Assembly: GCA_021848345.1 (NCBI GenBank)
Contig: JAJZUV010000002.1
Coordinates: 248,001-312,000, forward strand
From: Pseudomonadota bacterium
Lineage (GTDB): Bacteria; Pseudomonadota; Gammaproteobacteria; Burkholderiales; Burkholderiaceae_C
DNA: 64,000 nucleotides
Direction: 5' to 3'
Made by a program: the position numbers and the translations under genes. Shown piece after piece: positions 1-9,141 of the stretch; within the stretch, counting starts at the first letter, position 1; each line of letters starts with the position of its first letter. Below the pieces are notes generated by a model that was not told the DNA's origin, ran no database searches, and worked only from the letters and a program-made list of their open reading frames with translations.

Positions 1-378
1 GCCGAGGCGCCCGGCGCGCTCGACGCGGCGCTGGTGCTGCAGGCGCGTCGGCGGGTGCGCCGGGTGCACCTGGCGGAGTCGCTGCGCGGGTCCATCGTCG
101 AGCTCGTGCGCGCCACCCGCGAGCCGCAGTCGCGCAGCGCCGCGCTGAGCGGCCTGGTGGAGGCGGGCGCATCGCCGCGCGCCGTGCTGGCGCTGGCCCA
201 CGCCGCGCAGGCGCTGGCCTACCTGCGCGGGCGCGACTATGTGTTGCCCGAGGACATCGTCGAACTCGCCCCCGACGTGCTGCGCCACCGACTGGTGTTG
301 CACCCGCAGGCGCGGCTGCAGGGCCTCGACGCCGACGCCGTGGTGCGCGAGCTGCTGCGGGCGGGCGAGATCGCCTGA
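1..378 (+). CDS. MoxR-family AAA+ ATPase, C-terminal end (partial)
   Basis: This is the last 125 residues of a protein that begins before the window; the frame is open from base 1. It matches the C-terminal lid domain of MoxR-type AAA+ ATPases: an arginine-rich helix, then an S-R-S-A-ALSGLVEAGASPRA segment, then the helix with YVLPEDI and APDVLRHRL typical of the MoxR lid. The Walker motifs are outside the window. MoxR proteins are thought to act as chaperones that mature partner proteins together with von Willebrand A proteins. The following DUF58, DUF4381 and Bat genes on the same strand, only a few bases away, fit that assignment. The family is fairly sure; the substrate is unknown. Confidence 0.85.
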   Translation, partial: AEAPGALDAALVLQARRRVRRVHLAESLRGSIVELVRATREPQSRSAALSGLVEAGASPRAVLALAHAAQALAYLRGRDYVLPEDIVELAPDVLRHRLVLHPQARLQGLDADAVVRELLRAGEIA

Positions 379-383
379 GCCCC

Positions 384-1406
384 ATGACCGCGGCCTGGCG
401 CGACGCGCACCACGCAGGCGCCGCCGGCCGCGGCGGTTTCGCGCTGCTGGAGCCGGCCGAGTGGCTCGAGCTGGCACCGCTGCTCGGCGGGCGCGCGCGA
501 TCGACGGGCGCGCCGCCGCTGGCGCGCCGGCCGCGCTCCGGCGAAGCCCCGACGCGCCTGCCCGGACGCGGGCAGGACTACGCCCAAAGCCGCGCCTACC
601 AGCCGGGCGACGACCTGCGCGACATGCACTGGGCGCTGCTCGCGCGCACCGGCAAGCCCTACGTGCGCGTGCACGAACAGGAACAGGCGCTGGCCTGGCA
701 TGGGCTGCTCGATGCCCACGGCGCCATGCTGTTCGGCACGCGCGTGCGCACCAAGGCCGCGCAGGCGGCGCGCGCGGTGCTGGCCGGCGCCGCATGGCAG
801 CTGGCGCGCTGGCCGCTCTCGCGCCTGCAGCTTTCGCTGTGGGCCCCGCAGGGCCTGCGCACCCACGGTTTCGGCCATGGCGTCGCGGCGCTGCAGCGCA
901 TGGCGGCGTGGCTGGGCGAGCAGCGCATCGAGCCGCCCGGGGTCACCCGGGCAGGCTCCGATGGCGCGCCTGGCGTGCCGGCCTTCGCGCGCGGCGCCGA
1001 GACCTCGCGCGCAGCCTTCGAGGCCTGGGTGCTCGGGCTGCGCGGGGCCCAGGCCGCTCCCACCCATGTGCTGCTTTGCAGCGACTTCGCCTGGCTGGAA
1101 GCGCGCGCGGGCGCGGCTCTGGGCGAGCTGGCGACGCGCGCCCGCGTCGCCGCGCTGCAGGTGCGGGACGTGGCTGAAGCGGCGCTGCCCGAGCTGCCCG
1201 CGGCGTGTTTCGTCGATGGGGCGGGCGCCACCAGCGGCTGGCTGGCCGCCGGCACCCAGGTGCGCGACAGCTTCCAGCGCGAATCCCAGGCGCGGCGCGA
1301 GCGCCTGCGACAGTCGCTGCGCACGCTGCGCGTCCCCGCGAGCGAGCTGTGCACGATCGACTCCGCCGCGCGCATCCAGGCGGCCCTCGAGGAGCTGGCT
1401 CCATGA
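384..1406 (+). CDS. DUF58 domain-containing protein
   Basis: This 340-residue protein carries the DUF58 signature at residues 61-83: GRGQDYAQSRAYQPGDD followed by LRDMHW. DUF58 proteins are almost always encoded right after a MoxR ATPase and before VWA (Bat) proteins, as here. The molecular role is not established; some DUF58 members are VWA-like folds without a metal site. The ATG at 384 lies 5 bases after the moxR stop. The stop codon overlaps the start of the next gene in an ATGA arrangement, so translation is probably coupled. No membrane segment is evident, so it is probably cytoplasmic. Confidence 0.9.
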   Translation: MTAAWRDAHHAGAAGRGGFALLEPAEWLELAPLLGGRARSTGAPPLARRPRSGEAPTRLPGRGQDYAQSRAYQPGDDLRDMHWALLARTGKPYVRVHEQEQALAWHGLLDAHGAMLFGTRVRTKAAQAARAVLAGAAWQLARWPLSRLQLSLWAPQGLRTHGFGHGVAALQRMAAWLGEQRIEPPGVTRAGSDGAPGVPAFARGAETSRAAFEAWVLGLRGAQAAPTHVLLCSDFAWLEARAGAALGELATRARVAALQVRDVAEAALPELPAACFVDGAGATSGWLAAGTQVRDSFQRESQARRERLRQSLRTLRVPASELCTIDSAARIQAALEELAP

Positions 1407-1810
1407 TCGATCGCCTCGCCGCGCTGGCCGACATCGTGCCGCCGCGGCCGGTCGCGCCGGTCCACACGAGCGCCGCGTGGCAGGTCGCCGCGGGGCGCTG
1501 GCTGCCGGCGCTGTTGCTGTTCGGGCTCATCGCGCTGGGGCTCGTGCTGGTGGCGCTGTGCTGGCGGCCGTTGCGCAGGGCCTTCGCCCGGCGTCGCCTG
1601 GCGCGCCTGCGGGCGCGCCTGTGCGCCGGCCCGCCGGATGCGCCCATCGCGCCCTTGCTGCCGCGGGTGTGGGAGGAGTTGCGTCGTGCCGGCCTGCCGG
1701 AGCACGGTGAGGGCGAGCCGGCAAGGTGCCTGCGCCAGCGCCTGCTGTATGGGCGCGATGCCCCTGCCCGGCTGCTCTGCCGGTACCTGGAGCGGCGCCT
1801 CGGGCCATGA
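1403..1810 (+). CDS. DUF4381 family single-pass membrane protein
   Basis: This 135-residue protein has one strong transmembrane helix at about residues 33-53 and an arginine-rich cytoplasmic tail ending in helices. The layout (short N-terminus, one helix, basic tail) and the position between DUF58 and BatA genes fit DUF4381, a conserved but uncharacterised component of MoxR/Bat operons. The ATG at 1403 shares four bases with the DUF58 stop, and its own stop overlaps the ATG of the next gene at 1807. A longer reading from upstream would run deep into DUF58 and is not supported. Confidence 0.78.
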   Translation: MIDRLAALADIVPPRPVAPVHTSAAWQVAAGRWLPALLLFGLIALGLVLVALCWRPLRRAFARRRLARLRARLCAGPPDAPIAPLLPRVWEELRRAGLPEHGEGEPARCLRQRLLYGRDAPARLLCRYLERRLGP

Positions 1811-2850
1811 GTGCCACACTGCAACACGCCTGGAGCCAGCTGTTCTGGGGCCGGCCCTGGGCCTTCGCGCTGCTGCCGCTGAGCGTGGGCGTCGGCTGGC
1901 TGGCGCTGCGGCGTGTCGCGCATGCGGCGCCGGCCGACGAACTGCTGCATGTCCATCCGGATCTGTTCGGCCTGCTGCAGGCCCCGGCGCCGCGGCCCCG
2001 CGCGACCCTGCACGCCGTGTTGCTGGCCGCGGCCTTCGCCTGCTGGGTGCTCGCGCTGGCGCAGCCCGAGCTGGCCGGAGGGTGGCTGCCTGCCGCGCCG
2101 CGCGGACGCGACGTGGTGGTGCTGCTCGACACCACGCTGTCCATGACCCTCGACGACCTGCGCTGGAACGGGCGGCCGGCCGAGCGTCTGGCGGTGGTCA
2201 AGCAGGTGTTCGCCGGTTTCGTGCGCGGCAGTCCCGGCGATCGCTTCGGCATCATCGCCTACGGCGCACGCGCCGCCACGCTGCTGCCGCCCACCTTCGA
2301 CCGCCGCCTCGCCGTACGCATGCTGGCGCGCGCGCACGCCGACCTGCTGGGCGACGGCGGTTGCCTGGGCGATGCGATGAGCCTGGCGCTGCGCCAGCTC
2401 GGAGACCGTGCGGGAGACCGCCAGGGGCCTCGGGGGGCGTTGCGCCCCGTGCTGGTCGTGTATTCCGACGACGGCTGGACCCGGGGCGGCCAGATCAGCC
2501 CGGCGCAGGCCACGGCGCTGGCGCGCGCACTCGGCGTGCGCGTGTTCACCGTGCAGGTGGGCGGTCGCCCGGCCGACGGCCGCCCCTACGAGGTGCCCGC
2601 CTTCGACGCCCCGCAGCCGGATCTGCGCGACATCGCCCGGCTCACCGGAGGCGCGTATTTCTACGCCGCCGACGCCGGCGCCCAGCAACGGGCCGTCCGC
2701 GCCATCGCCGCCTCCGCGCCCATGCTGCGGCCGCCGCCGAGCCGGCGCCGGGAGCATGCGCTGTACGCCTGGCCGCTGGCCTGCGGGGTCCTGCTGCTGG
2801 CGGCGGCGGAACTGGCGAGCGGCGTCGCCCGTCGGCGGGGCCGGGCATGA
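1807..2850 (+). CDS. batA: VWA domain protein, BatA-like
   Basis: This 347-residue inner-membrane protein has helices near residues 18-36, 68-87 and 318-340, with a von Willebrand A domain from about residue 100. The MIDAS motif is DTTLS at residues 108-112; the usual motif is DxSxS, so the first serine is replaced by threonine. The downstream SDDGWTRGG and TGGAYF segments are typical of BatA/BatB. Bat proteins were named for aerotolerance in Bacteroides and are thought to form a membrane complex with MoxR. The ATG at 1807 overlaps the previous stop. Confidence 0.85.
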   Translation: MSATLQHAWSQLFWGRPWAFALLPLSVGVGWLALRRVAHAAPADELLHVHPDLFGLLQAPAPRPRATLHAVLLAAAFACWVLALAQPELAGGWLPAAPRGRDVVVLLDTTLSMTLDDLRWNGRPAERLAVVKQVFAGFVRGSPGDRFGIIAYGARAATLLPPTFDRRLAVRMLARAHADLLGDGGCLGDAMSLALRQLGDRAGDRQGPRGALRPVLVVYSDDGWTRGGQISPAQATALARALGVRVFTVQVGGRPADGRPYEVPAFDAPQPDLRDIARLTGGAYFYAADAGAQQRAVRAIAASAPMLRPPPSRRREHALYAWPLACGVLLLAAAELASGVARRRGRA

Positions 2851-4718
2851 TGCCGCTACTCGCCGGCCTGCACTGGGCTCATCCCTGGGCGTGGCTGCTG
2901 CTGGGCGTGCCGGCGGGCCTGATGCTGCGACGCCGACGCGCGCGCGGCGCGCGGGCACGCCAGGCGCTGGCCTATGCCGACGCGCACATGCAGGTCTGGG
3001 CGCTGCGCCCGGGGCTGCCGCGCCTGGGCTTCTGGCGCGGCCTGGCCGAGGCGATGCCGTGGCTGCTGCTCGCGGCCGCGCTGGCCGGGCCGCGTCAACT
3101 GCTGGCGCGCGACCCCGCCGGCATGCCGCGCGCCGAGCACCGCCTGCCCCTGATGGTGGTGCTGCAACTGCCGGCGCGCCACGACGGGACCCTGGCGGCC
3201 TCGCGCATGGCCTTGCACGACCTGCAGCGCCGGCTGCGGGGAGAGCGCATCGGCCTCGTCGTGTACGGGCAGGGCGCCGGTCTGCTGCTGCCTTGCACCG
3301 ATGACGCGGCGCTGTTCGACGACTTCCTGGATCGAGCCGGGCCCGCGCTGCTCGACGCCGATCCGGGCGACGGGCTGCCCGGCGCGCTGCTGCTGGCGCG
3401 TCGCGAGCTGTCGCGCGAGGCCGGGCCCTCCAGAGCGGTGCTGCTGGTGGCCGGCGGCAGCGCTTCCGGGCCCGGGGAACAGCGCGCGCTGCGGGCTCAG
3501 GCGCAGGCCCTCGAGGCCGCGCGCCTGCCGCTGTTCCTTTTGTGGACGGGGCCCGGCGAGATCGACCCCGTGCTGGCGGCGCTGGCGCGGCGCAGCGGCG
3601 GCGCCAGCGCCCGCCTGGGAAGCCCCGAGGCCTGGACCCTGTTGTACCGCCAGGGCATCGCGCGCCTGCCCTCCGATCCCGCCCGCCCGGGCAGCGTGGC
3701 GGCATGGCGCGAGCTGTATGCCCTGCCGCTGGCCGCCGCGATGTTGCTGCTGCTCCTGCTGCAGCTGCCGGCGCCGCGCCGCGCCGGCGCCGGCAGGGTT
3801 CCGGCCTGGCTGCTGGCGGCGGCACTGGGCCTGCCACTGCTGCCGGGCGCCTTGCCGCGCGCGCGGGCCGTCGAGGCCCCGGCTCCGAGGGACGCGGCTC
3901 GCCAGGCCCGGGAGGCGTGGCAGGCGTGGGAGGCCTGGAGCCGGCAGGACTACGCCGCCTGCGGCCGTCTGTACGCAACTCTTCCCGGCTTCGACGCCCG
4001 CATGGGCGAGGGGGACTGCGCCTATCGGGCCGGGCGCTGGCCCGAAGCCGTGGCGGCCTTCCGGCGCGCCATGCTCGACGCGCCCGGCGATGGTCGGCGC
4101 GCGCTGGCGCTGTACAACCTGGGCAACGCCGCCTTTCATGTGCAGGGCGGCTTGCGCGAGGCGCTCGATGCCTACCGCGCCAGCCTGCGGCTGCAGCCCG
4201 CCGACCCCGCCGCCTTGCGCAACCTGCGCCTGGCGCAGGCGCAATGGGTGCAGGAACATCCCGAAAGCGCCATCGCCGCCATGCGCAAGCGCGGTGCGCC
4301 GCTGGACCGGGCGCGCTTCGGGGATACGACGGACACCACCCCGAGCCGCCTGCCGGCGCATCGCAGGCAGGAGCCCCAGGTCTACCAGGACCAGCGCCTG
4401 CAGGCCGGCGGTCGGCTGCGCGCGCGGGACGCGCAATCCGGCTCCGCGACGCAGGGCCTGCGCCTGGATCCGCGGGAGCTGCGGGCCGCGCGCCGCGGCC
4501 TGCGGCTGCTGCACGACCATCGCGGAGAACTGCTGCGCGCACTGTTGCGCCAGGACAGTCGCGAGGCCGTGGACCTGCAGCGCGATGCCCTGCCCGCCGC
4601 GCAGCGCGCAGCGACGCCGCGTGGAGCGTCCCGCGAAGTTCCGAGCGCCGCGGCGCGCTTCCCGGCGAACGCCTCGGTGAACGCCTCGGTGAACGCCTCG
4701 GCCGGGAGTGCTCGATGA
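2847..4718 (+). CDS. BatB-BatC-like fusion: VWA-like membrane domain plus TPR region
   Basis: This 623-residue protein combines two parts that are separate in many species. Residues 1-320 form a BatB-like VWA region with membrane helices near 13-29, 68-82 and 300-316. Residues from about 365 on form a BatC-like periplasmic part with TPR repeats (the YRAGRWPEAVAAFRRAM and LYNLGNAAFH helices). The metal-site motif expected in the VWA domain is absent: where DxSxS should stand there is LQLPARHDG near residues 106-114. The C-terminus carries the short repeat NASVNASVNAS. It overlaps both neighbours by four bases. It probably works with the BatA and BatD products, but the VWA half may not bind metal. 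Confidence 0.8.
   Translation: MMPLLAGLHWAHPWAWLLLGVPAGLMLRRRRARGARARQALAYADAHMQVWALRPGLPRLGFWRGLAEAMPWLLLAAALAGPRQLLARDPAGMPRAEHRLPLMVVLQLPARHDGTLAASRMALHDLQRRLRGERIGLVVYGQGAGLLLPCTDDAALFDDFLDRAGPALLDADPGDGLPGALLLARRELSREAGPSRAVLLVAGGSASGPGEQRALRAQAQALEAARLPLFLLWTGPGEIDPVLAALARRSGGASARLGSPEAWTLLYRQGIARLPSDPARPGSVAAWRELYALPLAAAMLLLLLLQLPAPRRAGAGRVPAWLLAAALGLPLLPGALPRARAVEAPAPRDAARQAREAWQAWEAWSRQDYAACGRLYATLPGFDARMGEGDCAYRAGRWPEAVAAFRRAMLDAPGDGRRALALYNLGNAAFHVQGGLREALDAYRASLRLQPADPAALRNLRLAQAQWVQEHPESAIAAMRKRGAPLDRARFGDTTDTTPSRLPAHRRQEPQVYQDQRLQAGGRLRARDAQSGSATQGLRLDPRELRAARRGLRLLHDHRGELLRALLRQDSREAVDLQRDALPAAQRAATPRGASREVPSAAARFPANASVNASVNASAGSAR
4667..4700 (+). repeat. 12-bp tandem repeat inside the VWA-TPR gene
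   Basis: The unit GAACGCCTCGGT occurs at 4667-4678 and again at 4679-4690, followed by a partial third copy to 4700. It encodes the NASVNASVNAS stretch at the extreme C-terminus of the VWA-TPR protein. As an in-frame 12-mer it could vary in copy number without breaking the frame. Confidence 0.85.
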
Positions 4719-6169
4719 GCGCGGGCGGCTCGCGCATGCCGACGAGGGTGCTGCGCGTGCTGGGGGCGGCAGCCGTGGGCACAGGGCTGGCGGCGGGGCC
4801 CGCGGCGCAACCGGCCCTTGGCGCGGCGGTGAAGGAGCCCGCGTCGCGCCCCGCTCTGGTGTGCAGCGTGCAGCCCGCGCGCCCGCGGCTGGGCCACGCC
4901 GTGCACTGGGAGATCCGCGCACGCGATCTGCCGCCGCTGCCGCTGCTGCAGGCTTCGCAACTGGGCAGGGACTGGCTGCTGCAGGGCCAGTCCGGCGAAA
5001 GCTCGGCCGGTCCCGGCGGCCATGAGCAGATCCTGGATCTGCGCCTGTATCCGCTGGCCGCCGGTCGCCTGCGCCTGCCCGGGCTGGGTTCGGGCAGCGC
5101 CCGTTGCCCGCCGCGCAGCCTGCGCATCGCCGCTGCCCAGGCCGGACAGGCGCCCCGGTACATCGCCGCGCGGGTGGCCACCGCCGGCGCCACCGTGGGA
5201 CAGGCGCTGCGCATCGAGCTCGACCTCGCGAGCTCCGGCGGCCTGAGCTGGGAGCCCGCCACGGTCCATTCGGACGACGGCATCCTGCGTGCGCTGAACA
5301 CGCTGGACACCCGGGTTGGCGCGCAGGGCGGGATCGAGGTGCTGCGCCAGACCTGGAGTTTCACGCCCACCCGCGCGGGTGACGTGAGCATTCGCTTCGG
5401 CCTGCTGCGCGCCCACCGCTTCGGCGAACTGCTTGTATACCCGGCGGGCACGCTGCGCTGGAAGGTGCGGCCGCTGCCCGCCTACTGGCCCGAGGGTTGG
5501 CCGGTGGGGCATGCGAGGCTGCGCATCGAGCCTGCGCCCACGCGCCTGGAACTCGGGGCCACCGGCGTGCTGCGCGCGCGGCTCGCCGGGGTGCAGGTGG
5601 GACGCCGCCCCTTGCTGGCGATGCTGCGCGCCGACGCCCATGCTCCCGGCCTGCGTTTCGGCACGCCACGGCTGCGCCGGCTGTCCGCCTCGGCGCATGC
5701 GGCGCCGGAGTGGGGCATCGAGCTGCCCTGGAGGGCACGCAGGGCAGGGCGCCTGGCCTATCCCGAGCTGCGCGTGGCCTACTACGACCCCGAACGCGGC
5801 GCGCCCGGTCTGGCGCTGGCCGACTGGGGCGGGCTGCGCGTGCACGATCCGCGCCCGCTGCGCTTCGTGCTGGCCTGGCTGGCGGTCGGCTCCCTGGTGC
5901 TGGCCATGGCCGTGCTGCGCCTGGGCCTGCGCTTCGCGCGCGAGGCCTGCTGCCGCGCACGCTGGCGCCGCATCGCCCGGCGCGGCGACGCAGACGCGCT
6001 GTGGCGACTCTGGCGCCAGGCGCGCGAGCGCGGCGACCCGCGGGCGTCGAGCCTGCGCGCCTGGGTGGAGCAGGCGCGCTGCGGGAGCCGCGGCGTGCGC
6101 AGCCCGGAGCTCGATCGGCTGATCGAGCGCGAGCAACAACGTCTGTACGCGGCGCCGCGCCGATCCTGA
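4715..6169 (+). CDS. BatD-like protein
   Basis: This 484-residue protein has an N-terminal export signal (residues about 8-36, hydrophobic and alanine-rich). Two beta-rich periplasmic domains follow, including the segment GATVGQALRIELDL, and then one transmembrane helix near residues 386-408 and a basic cytoplasmic tail. This is the usual BatD design: Ig-like periplasmic domains anchored by a C-terminal helix. The ATG at 4715 overlaps the preceding stop. It closes the moxR-DUF58-DUF4381-batA-batBC-batD operon and probably interacts with the VWA proteins in the periplasm. Sequence conservation in this family is low, so the assignment rests on architecture and context. Confidence 0.78.
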   Translation: MSAGGSRMPTRVLRVLGAAAVGTGLAAGPAAQPALGAAVKEPASRPALVCSVQPARPRLGHAVHWEIRARDLPPLPLLQASQLGRDWLLQGQSGESSAGPGGHEQILDLRLYPLAAGRLRLPGLGSGSARCPPRSLRIAAAQAGQAPRYIAARVATAGATVGQALRIELDLASSGGLSWEPATVHSDDGILRALNTLDTRVGAQGGIEVLRQTWSFTPTRAGDVSIRFGLLRAHRFGELLVYPAGTLRWKVRPLPAYWPEGWPVGHARLRIEPAPTRLELGATGVLRARLAGVQVGRRPLLAMLRADAHAPGLRFGTPRLRRLSASAHAAPEWGIELPWRARRAGRLAYPELRVAYYDPERGAPGLALADWGGLRVHDPRPLRFVLAWLAVGSLVLAMAVLRLGLRFAREACCRARWRRIARRGDADALWRLWRQARERGDPRASSLRAWVEQARCGSRGVRSPELDRLIEREQQRLYAAPRRS

Positions 6170-6175
6170 GGGGCA

Positions 6176-6193
6176 CGCGCCGGTGCCGGCGCG
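6176..6193. terminator. GC hairpin between convergent genes
   Basis: A perfect 8-bp inverted repeat, CGCGCCGG and CCGGCGCG around a 2-base loop, sits between the convergent BatD-like and chemoreceptor genes. There is no T-run, so it is a candidate transcription-ending or mRNA-stabilising hairpin rather than a textbook terminator. Confidence 0.35.
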
Positions 6194-6201
6194 CGCGGGG
6201 A

Positions 6202-7809
6202 TCAGGCGGGCAGCGCGCGGCGCGGCGTGGTGCCGTGCGCCAGCGGGCGGCGCCGCGGCGCGACGGCGCCGCGCATGTCCGCCGACGCCTCCCGAGGTGC
6301 CTCGGCCGCGCGCAGCCGGAACTGCCCCACCGCGTCGCGCAGACCCTGCGCGCGGCCGCGCATCTGCTCGGCGCCGGCCGCCAGTTGCTCGGAGGCGGCG
6401 GCGCTTTGCTGGGCGGCCTGGTTGATCTGGGCCACGGCCGCGTCCACCTGGGCGATGCCGTCGCCCTGGGCTTCGCTGGCGGCGTGGATGCCCGCCACCA
6501 GCTCCGAGGTACGCACGATGGAGGACACGATGCCGTCCAGCAGGTCGCCGGCTTCCTGGGCCTGGCGCACCGAGCCGCGGGAGATGTCGCCGATCTGCCG
6601 GGCGGCCGTCTGCGAGCGCTCGGCCAGCTTGCGCACCTCGGCCGCCACCACGGCGAAGCCGCGTCCCTGGGTTCCCGCACGCGCCGCCTCGATGGCCGCG
6701 TTCAGCGCCAGCATGTTGGTCTGGTAGGCGATGTCGTCGATGACCGAGATCTGCTCGGCGATGGCCTGCATGTCCGCCAAGGTCCTGCGCACCGCTTCGC
6801 CGCCCTGCTGGGCCTGCCGGGCCGCCTGCCCGGCGATGTCCGCGGTCTGGCGCGCGTCGTCCACGTTGTGGCGCACGGAATCGGCGAAGCGCTCCAGCGA
6901 CGCGGCCGTCTGCTCCACCGAGGCCGCCTGCCCGGAGGCGCCTTGCGACAGGGTCTGCGAGGTGCCGGACACCTGCAGGGAACTGCCCGCCATGTCGTCG
7001 GCCGCGCCGCGAATGGCCGCCAGGGTCGCGCCCAGCCTGTCCACCATGCCCTGCAACGCGGCCATCACGCTGTGCTCGTCCCCGGAGCGCAGTCGCACGC
7101 GCAGGCTCAGGTCGCCGCCGGCCACCGCGTGGGCGGCCTGCGCCAGGTCGCTCGGTTCGCCGCCCAGCACGCGGGTGATGGAACGCGTGATGGCGAAGGA
7201 AAGCACCAGGGACAACAGCAGCGCCAGCACGCCCATGGCCACGGCGATGCGCAGGTTGGTCGCGTAGACCTGGTCGGCCTGGCGCGAGGCCGCGCCGAAG
7301 CCCTGTACCGACAGGTCGCCGAGGCTGCGCAGCGCCTGGCGGATCCGCGTCTCCTGCGGCAGCACCTGCTGCTCGAAAACGTCCTGCGCGCGGTTGCCGT
7401 CCTGTTGCACGGCCAGCATGGCGGTGACCGCCTTCTCGTATTGCTGGCGATGCTGGCGGATGGCGCCGAGCAGCTCCAGCATCCGCGGCGAGGTCAGCAG
7501 GCGCTGCAGGGCATCGATCTGCTGCAGGTTCGCGGCCAGTTCCTTGCGCAGCTTCAGGTCCAGCAGCCCCTGCTCGGCCGGGTCCTTGTTGGCCACCACC
7601 ACGCGCAGCGCCGAGCCCATTTCCACCCAGCCGTTCTCCAGCTGGGCGATGGCATGCGCCTGCGGCCAGGCCTGGCCGCTGAGCCGGGCATCGGCCTGCT
7701 GCATGGTCGCCAGGCCGCGCAGCGACAGCGCGGCCGTGAGCAGCAGCATCAGCACGAGCACGCCGAAACCCAGGCCCAGCCTGGTGCGGATCTTGAGGTT
7801 CTGCAGCAT
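6202..7809 (-). CDS. Methyl-accepting chemotaxis protein
   Basis: This 535-residue chemoreceptor begins with a basic N-terminus and a transmembrane helix at about residues 10-32. A helical periplasmic sensor domain of roughly 150 residues, a second membrane helix near 185-205, a HAMP domain and the cytoplasmic signalling domain follow. The signalling hairpin tip is clear: [20 protein letters not shown] followed by [13 protein letters not shown]. It should pass ligand signals to CheA/CheW. The ATG at 7809 is preferred because it gives the standard MCP start ([15 protein letters not shown]) behind a GGGGTGG stretch. A GTG at 7830 would add 7 residues. The ligand cannot be told from sequence. 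Confidence 0.92.
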   Translation of the reverse strand: MLQNLKIRTRLGLGFGVLVLMLLLTAALSLRGLATMQQADARLSGQAWPQAHAIAQLENGWVEMGSALRVVVANKDPAEQGLLDLKLRKELAANLQQIDALQRLLTSPRMLELLGAIRQHRQQYEKAVTAMLAVQQDGNRAQDVFEQQVLPQETRIRQALRSLGDLSVQGFGAASRQADQVYATNLRIAVAMGVLALLLSLVLSFAITRSITRVLGGEPSDLAQAAHAVAGGDLSLRVRLRSGDEHSVMAALQGMVDRLGATLAAIRGAADDMAGSSLQVSGTSQTLSQGASGQAASVEQTAASLERFADSVRHNVDDARQTADIAGQAARQAQQGGEAVRRTLADMQAIAEQISVIDDIAYQTNMLALNAAIEAARAGTQGRGFAVVAAEVRKLAERSQTAARQIGDISRGSVRQAQEAGDLLDGIVSSIVRTSELVAGIHAASEAQGDGIAQVDAAVAQINQAAQQSAAASEQLAAGAEQMRGRAQGLRDAVGQFRLRAAEAPREASADMRGAVAPRRRPLAHGTTPRRALPA

Positions 7810-8037
7810 CGATACCACCCCGTCGAACACCCTCGGAAACGCCAGGCATCCCGGGAGGGCGGACCGGGCGCAAGGTCATTCTGGGTGCGCAAATATGACG
7901 GTTCCACCTCGATCGACGCCCGAGGCGCCGGGCCGGAGCACCCGCAAACGGATCCGCTATGCTCGGCGCACCTTCCTGCCCTCCGGCCCGGATCCCTTCG
8001 TCCGGGCTTCGGGACGGCGCGCCCCCAGGAGTCATTC

Positions 8038-8733
8038 ATGCGGCATCGAATCGTCGGAACCACCATGCCCGTGCTCGAGATCACCCTCGATCGCGGCGAG
8101 AGCGTCTATGCCGAGACGGGCGAGTTCTCCTGGATGGACGACGACGTGCAGATGCGCACCTCGACCAGCGGCGGCGGCGCAGGGGGACTGTTCGGCGCGC
8201 TGGGGCGCGCGCTGAGCGGAGGCACCTTGTTCATGACCGAATACGCCTCGGTGCGCGACGGCGCGCGCGTGGCCTTCGCGTCGCACCTGCCCAGCACCAT
8301 CACGCCGGTGGAACTCGACGGACGCGGCGAATACCTGGTGCACAAGCATGGTTTCGTGTGCGCGACCCCGGGCGTGAACTTCAGCCTCGGCCTGCAGCAG
8401 CGCCTCGGCGCGGGCGTGTTCGGCGGCAACGGCTTCGTGCTGCAGAAACTCTCGGGCAGCGGGCAGGCCTTCGTCGAACTGGGCGGGGAATGCGTGGTGC
8501 GCGATCTGGCGCCGGGCGAATCCCTCCGCGTGCATCCCCATCACGTGGCCATGTTCGAAGCGGGCGTGAACTTCGACATCGCGCTGATCAGGGGCTTCAA
8601 GAACGCGATCTTCGGCGGCGACGGGATTTTCCAGGCGCGTCTCACCGGCCCCGGTCGGGTCTGGCTGCAGAGCATGACCATCTCGCGCCTGGCCCACGAC
8701 GTGGCGCCGTACCTGATGCAAAAGCGGGATTGA
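8038..8733 (+). CDS. AIM24 / TIGR00266 family protein
   Basis: This 231-residue protein belongs to the AIM24/TIGR00266 family: a glycine-rich segment GGGAGGLFGALGRALSGGTLF near residues 46-66, then LFMTEYAS, the beta-strand core with LQKLSGSGQAFVELGG, and the FDIALIRGFKNAIFGGDGI segment near the end. The family forms a TRAP-like beta-barrel fold; the role in bacteria is unknown, and the yeast homologue is linked to mitochondrial inner-membrane organisation. The ATG at 8038 follows a CCAGGAG ribosome-binding site. It stands divergent from the chemoreceptor and 65 bases before a small membrane protein gene on the same strand. Confidence 0.85.
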   Translation: MRHRIVGTTMPVLEITLDRGESVYAETGEFSWMDDDVQMRTSTSGGGAGGLFGALGRALSGGTLFMTEYASVRDGARVAFASHLPSTITPVELDGRGEYLVHKHGFVCATPGVNFSLGLQQRLGAGVFGGNGFVLQKLSGSGQAFVELGGECVVRDLAPGESLRVHPHHVAMFEAGVNFDIALIRGFKNAIFGGDGIFQARLTGPGRVWLQSMTISRLAHDVAPYLMQKRD

Positions 8734-8798
8734 GCCTGGCGCGTCAGGGCTCTCTCGCAGGGTAGACTGCGCGCGTTCGCGACTCCCGGGAGCCCGCC

Positions 8799-8990
8799 AT
8801 GCGCCTGTTCCTTGCCATCTTCCTGCCCTGGTTGGCCTTTTTCACCATCGGACGGCCCATCGCAGGCCTCATCTGCCTGATACTGCAGCTGACCATCCTC
8901 GGGTGGATTCCGGCGGCCATCTGGGCCGCCTACTCGCTCGGCCAGTACAAGACCGACAAGAAGATCCGGGCGGCGCTGACCGGGCGCTGA
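8799..8990 (+). CDS. Pmp3/YqaE-like small membrane protein
   Basis: This 63-residue protein is two hydrophobic helices (about 3-20 and 22-45) with a turn and a charged C-terminal tail (YKTDKKIRAALTGR). The GWIPAAIWAAY motif and size match the Pmp3/YqaE proteolipid family, which affects membrane potential and salt tolerance in yeast and is stress-induced in bacteria. A CGGGAG ribosome-binding site lies 8 bases before the ATG. The helices lack the usual double proline after LPP, so the family call is moderate. Confidence 0.72.
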   Translation: MRLFLAIFLPWLAFFTIGRPIAGLICLILQLTILGWIPAAIWAAYSLGQYKTDKKIRAALTGR

Positions 8991-9141
8991 GCGCAAGGTT
9001 CGGGCCGGGGGCGCCCGGCTGGTTCGGGTTTGCGCATCGGAACAGGACTTTCCAGATCCGGGCGCGAGCGCCCCGTGCCGGTGCGGCGGCATGGATCTTG
9101 CATGACCCCTCCGACGTTCCTCGTGTCCTGAAGGAGTAGCC

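Noticed and set aside
943-5451. Minus-strand open frame of about 1500 codons opposite the Bat operon
   Set aside because: It is antisense to five well-supported overlapping genes, its translation is dominated by Arg, Pro and Ala, and it shows no domain. Very high GC makes stop codons rare in this frame.
4382-8035. Minus-strand frame of about 1200 codons across BatD and the chemoreceptor
   Set aside because: It covers the chemoreceptor in a different frame of the same strand and is antisense to BatD. No recognisable domain; a GC artefact.
8991-9141. Cobalamin or NiCo riboswitch before the Ni/Co permease
   Set aside because: No B12-box-like or other conserved core could be found in the 151 bases.
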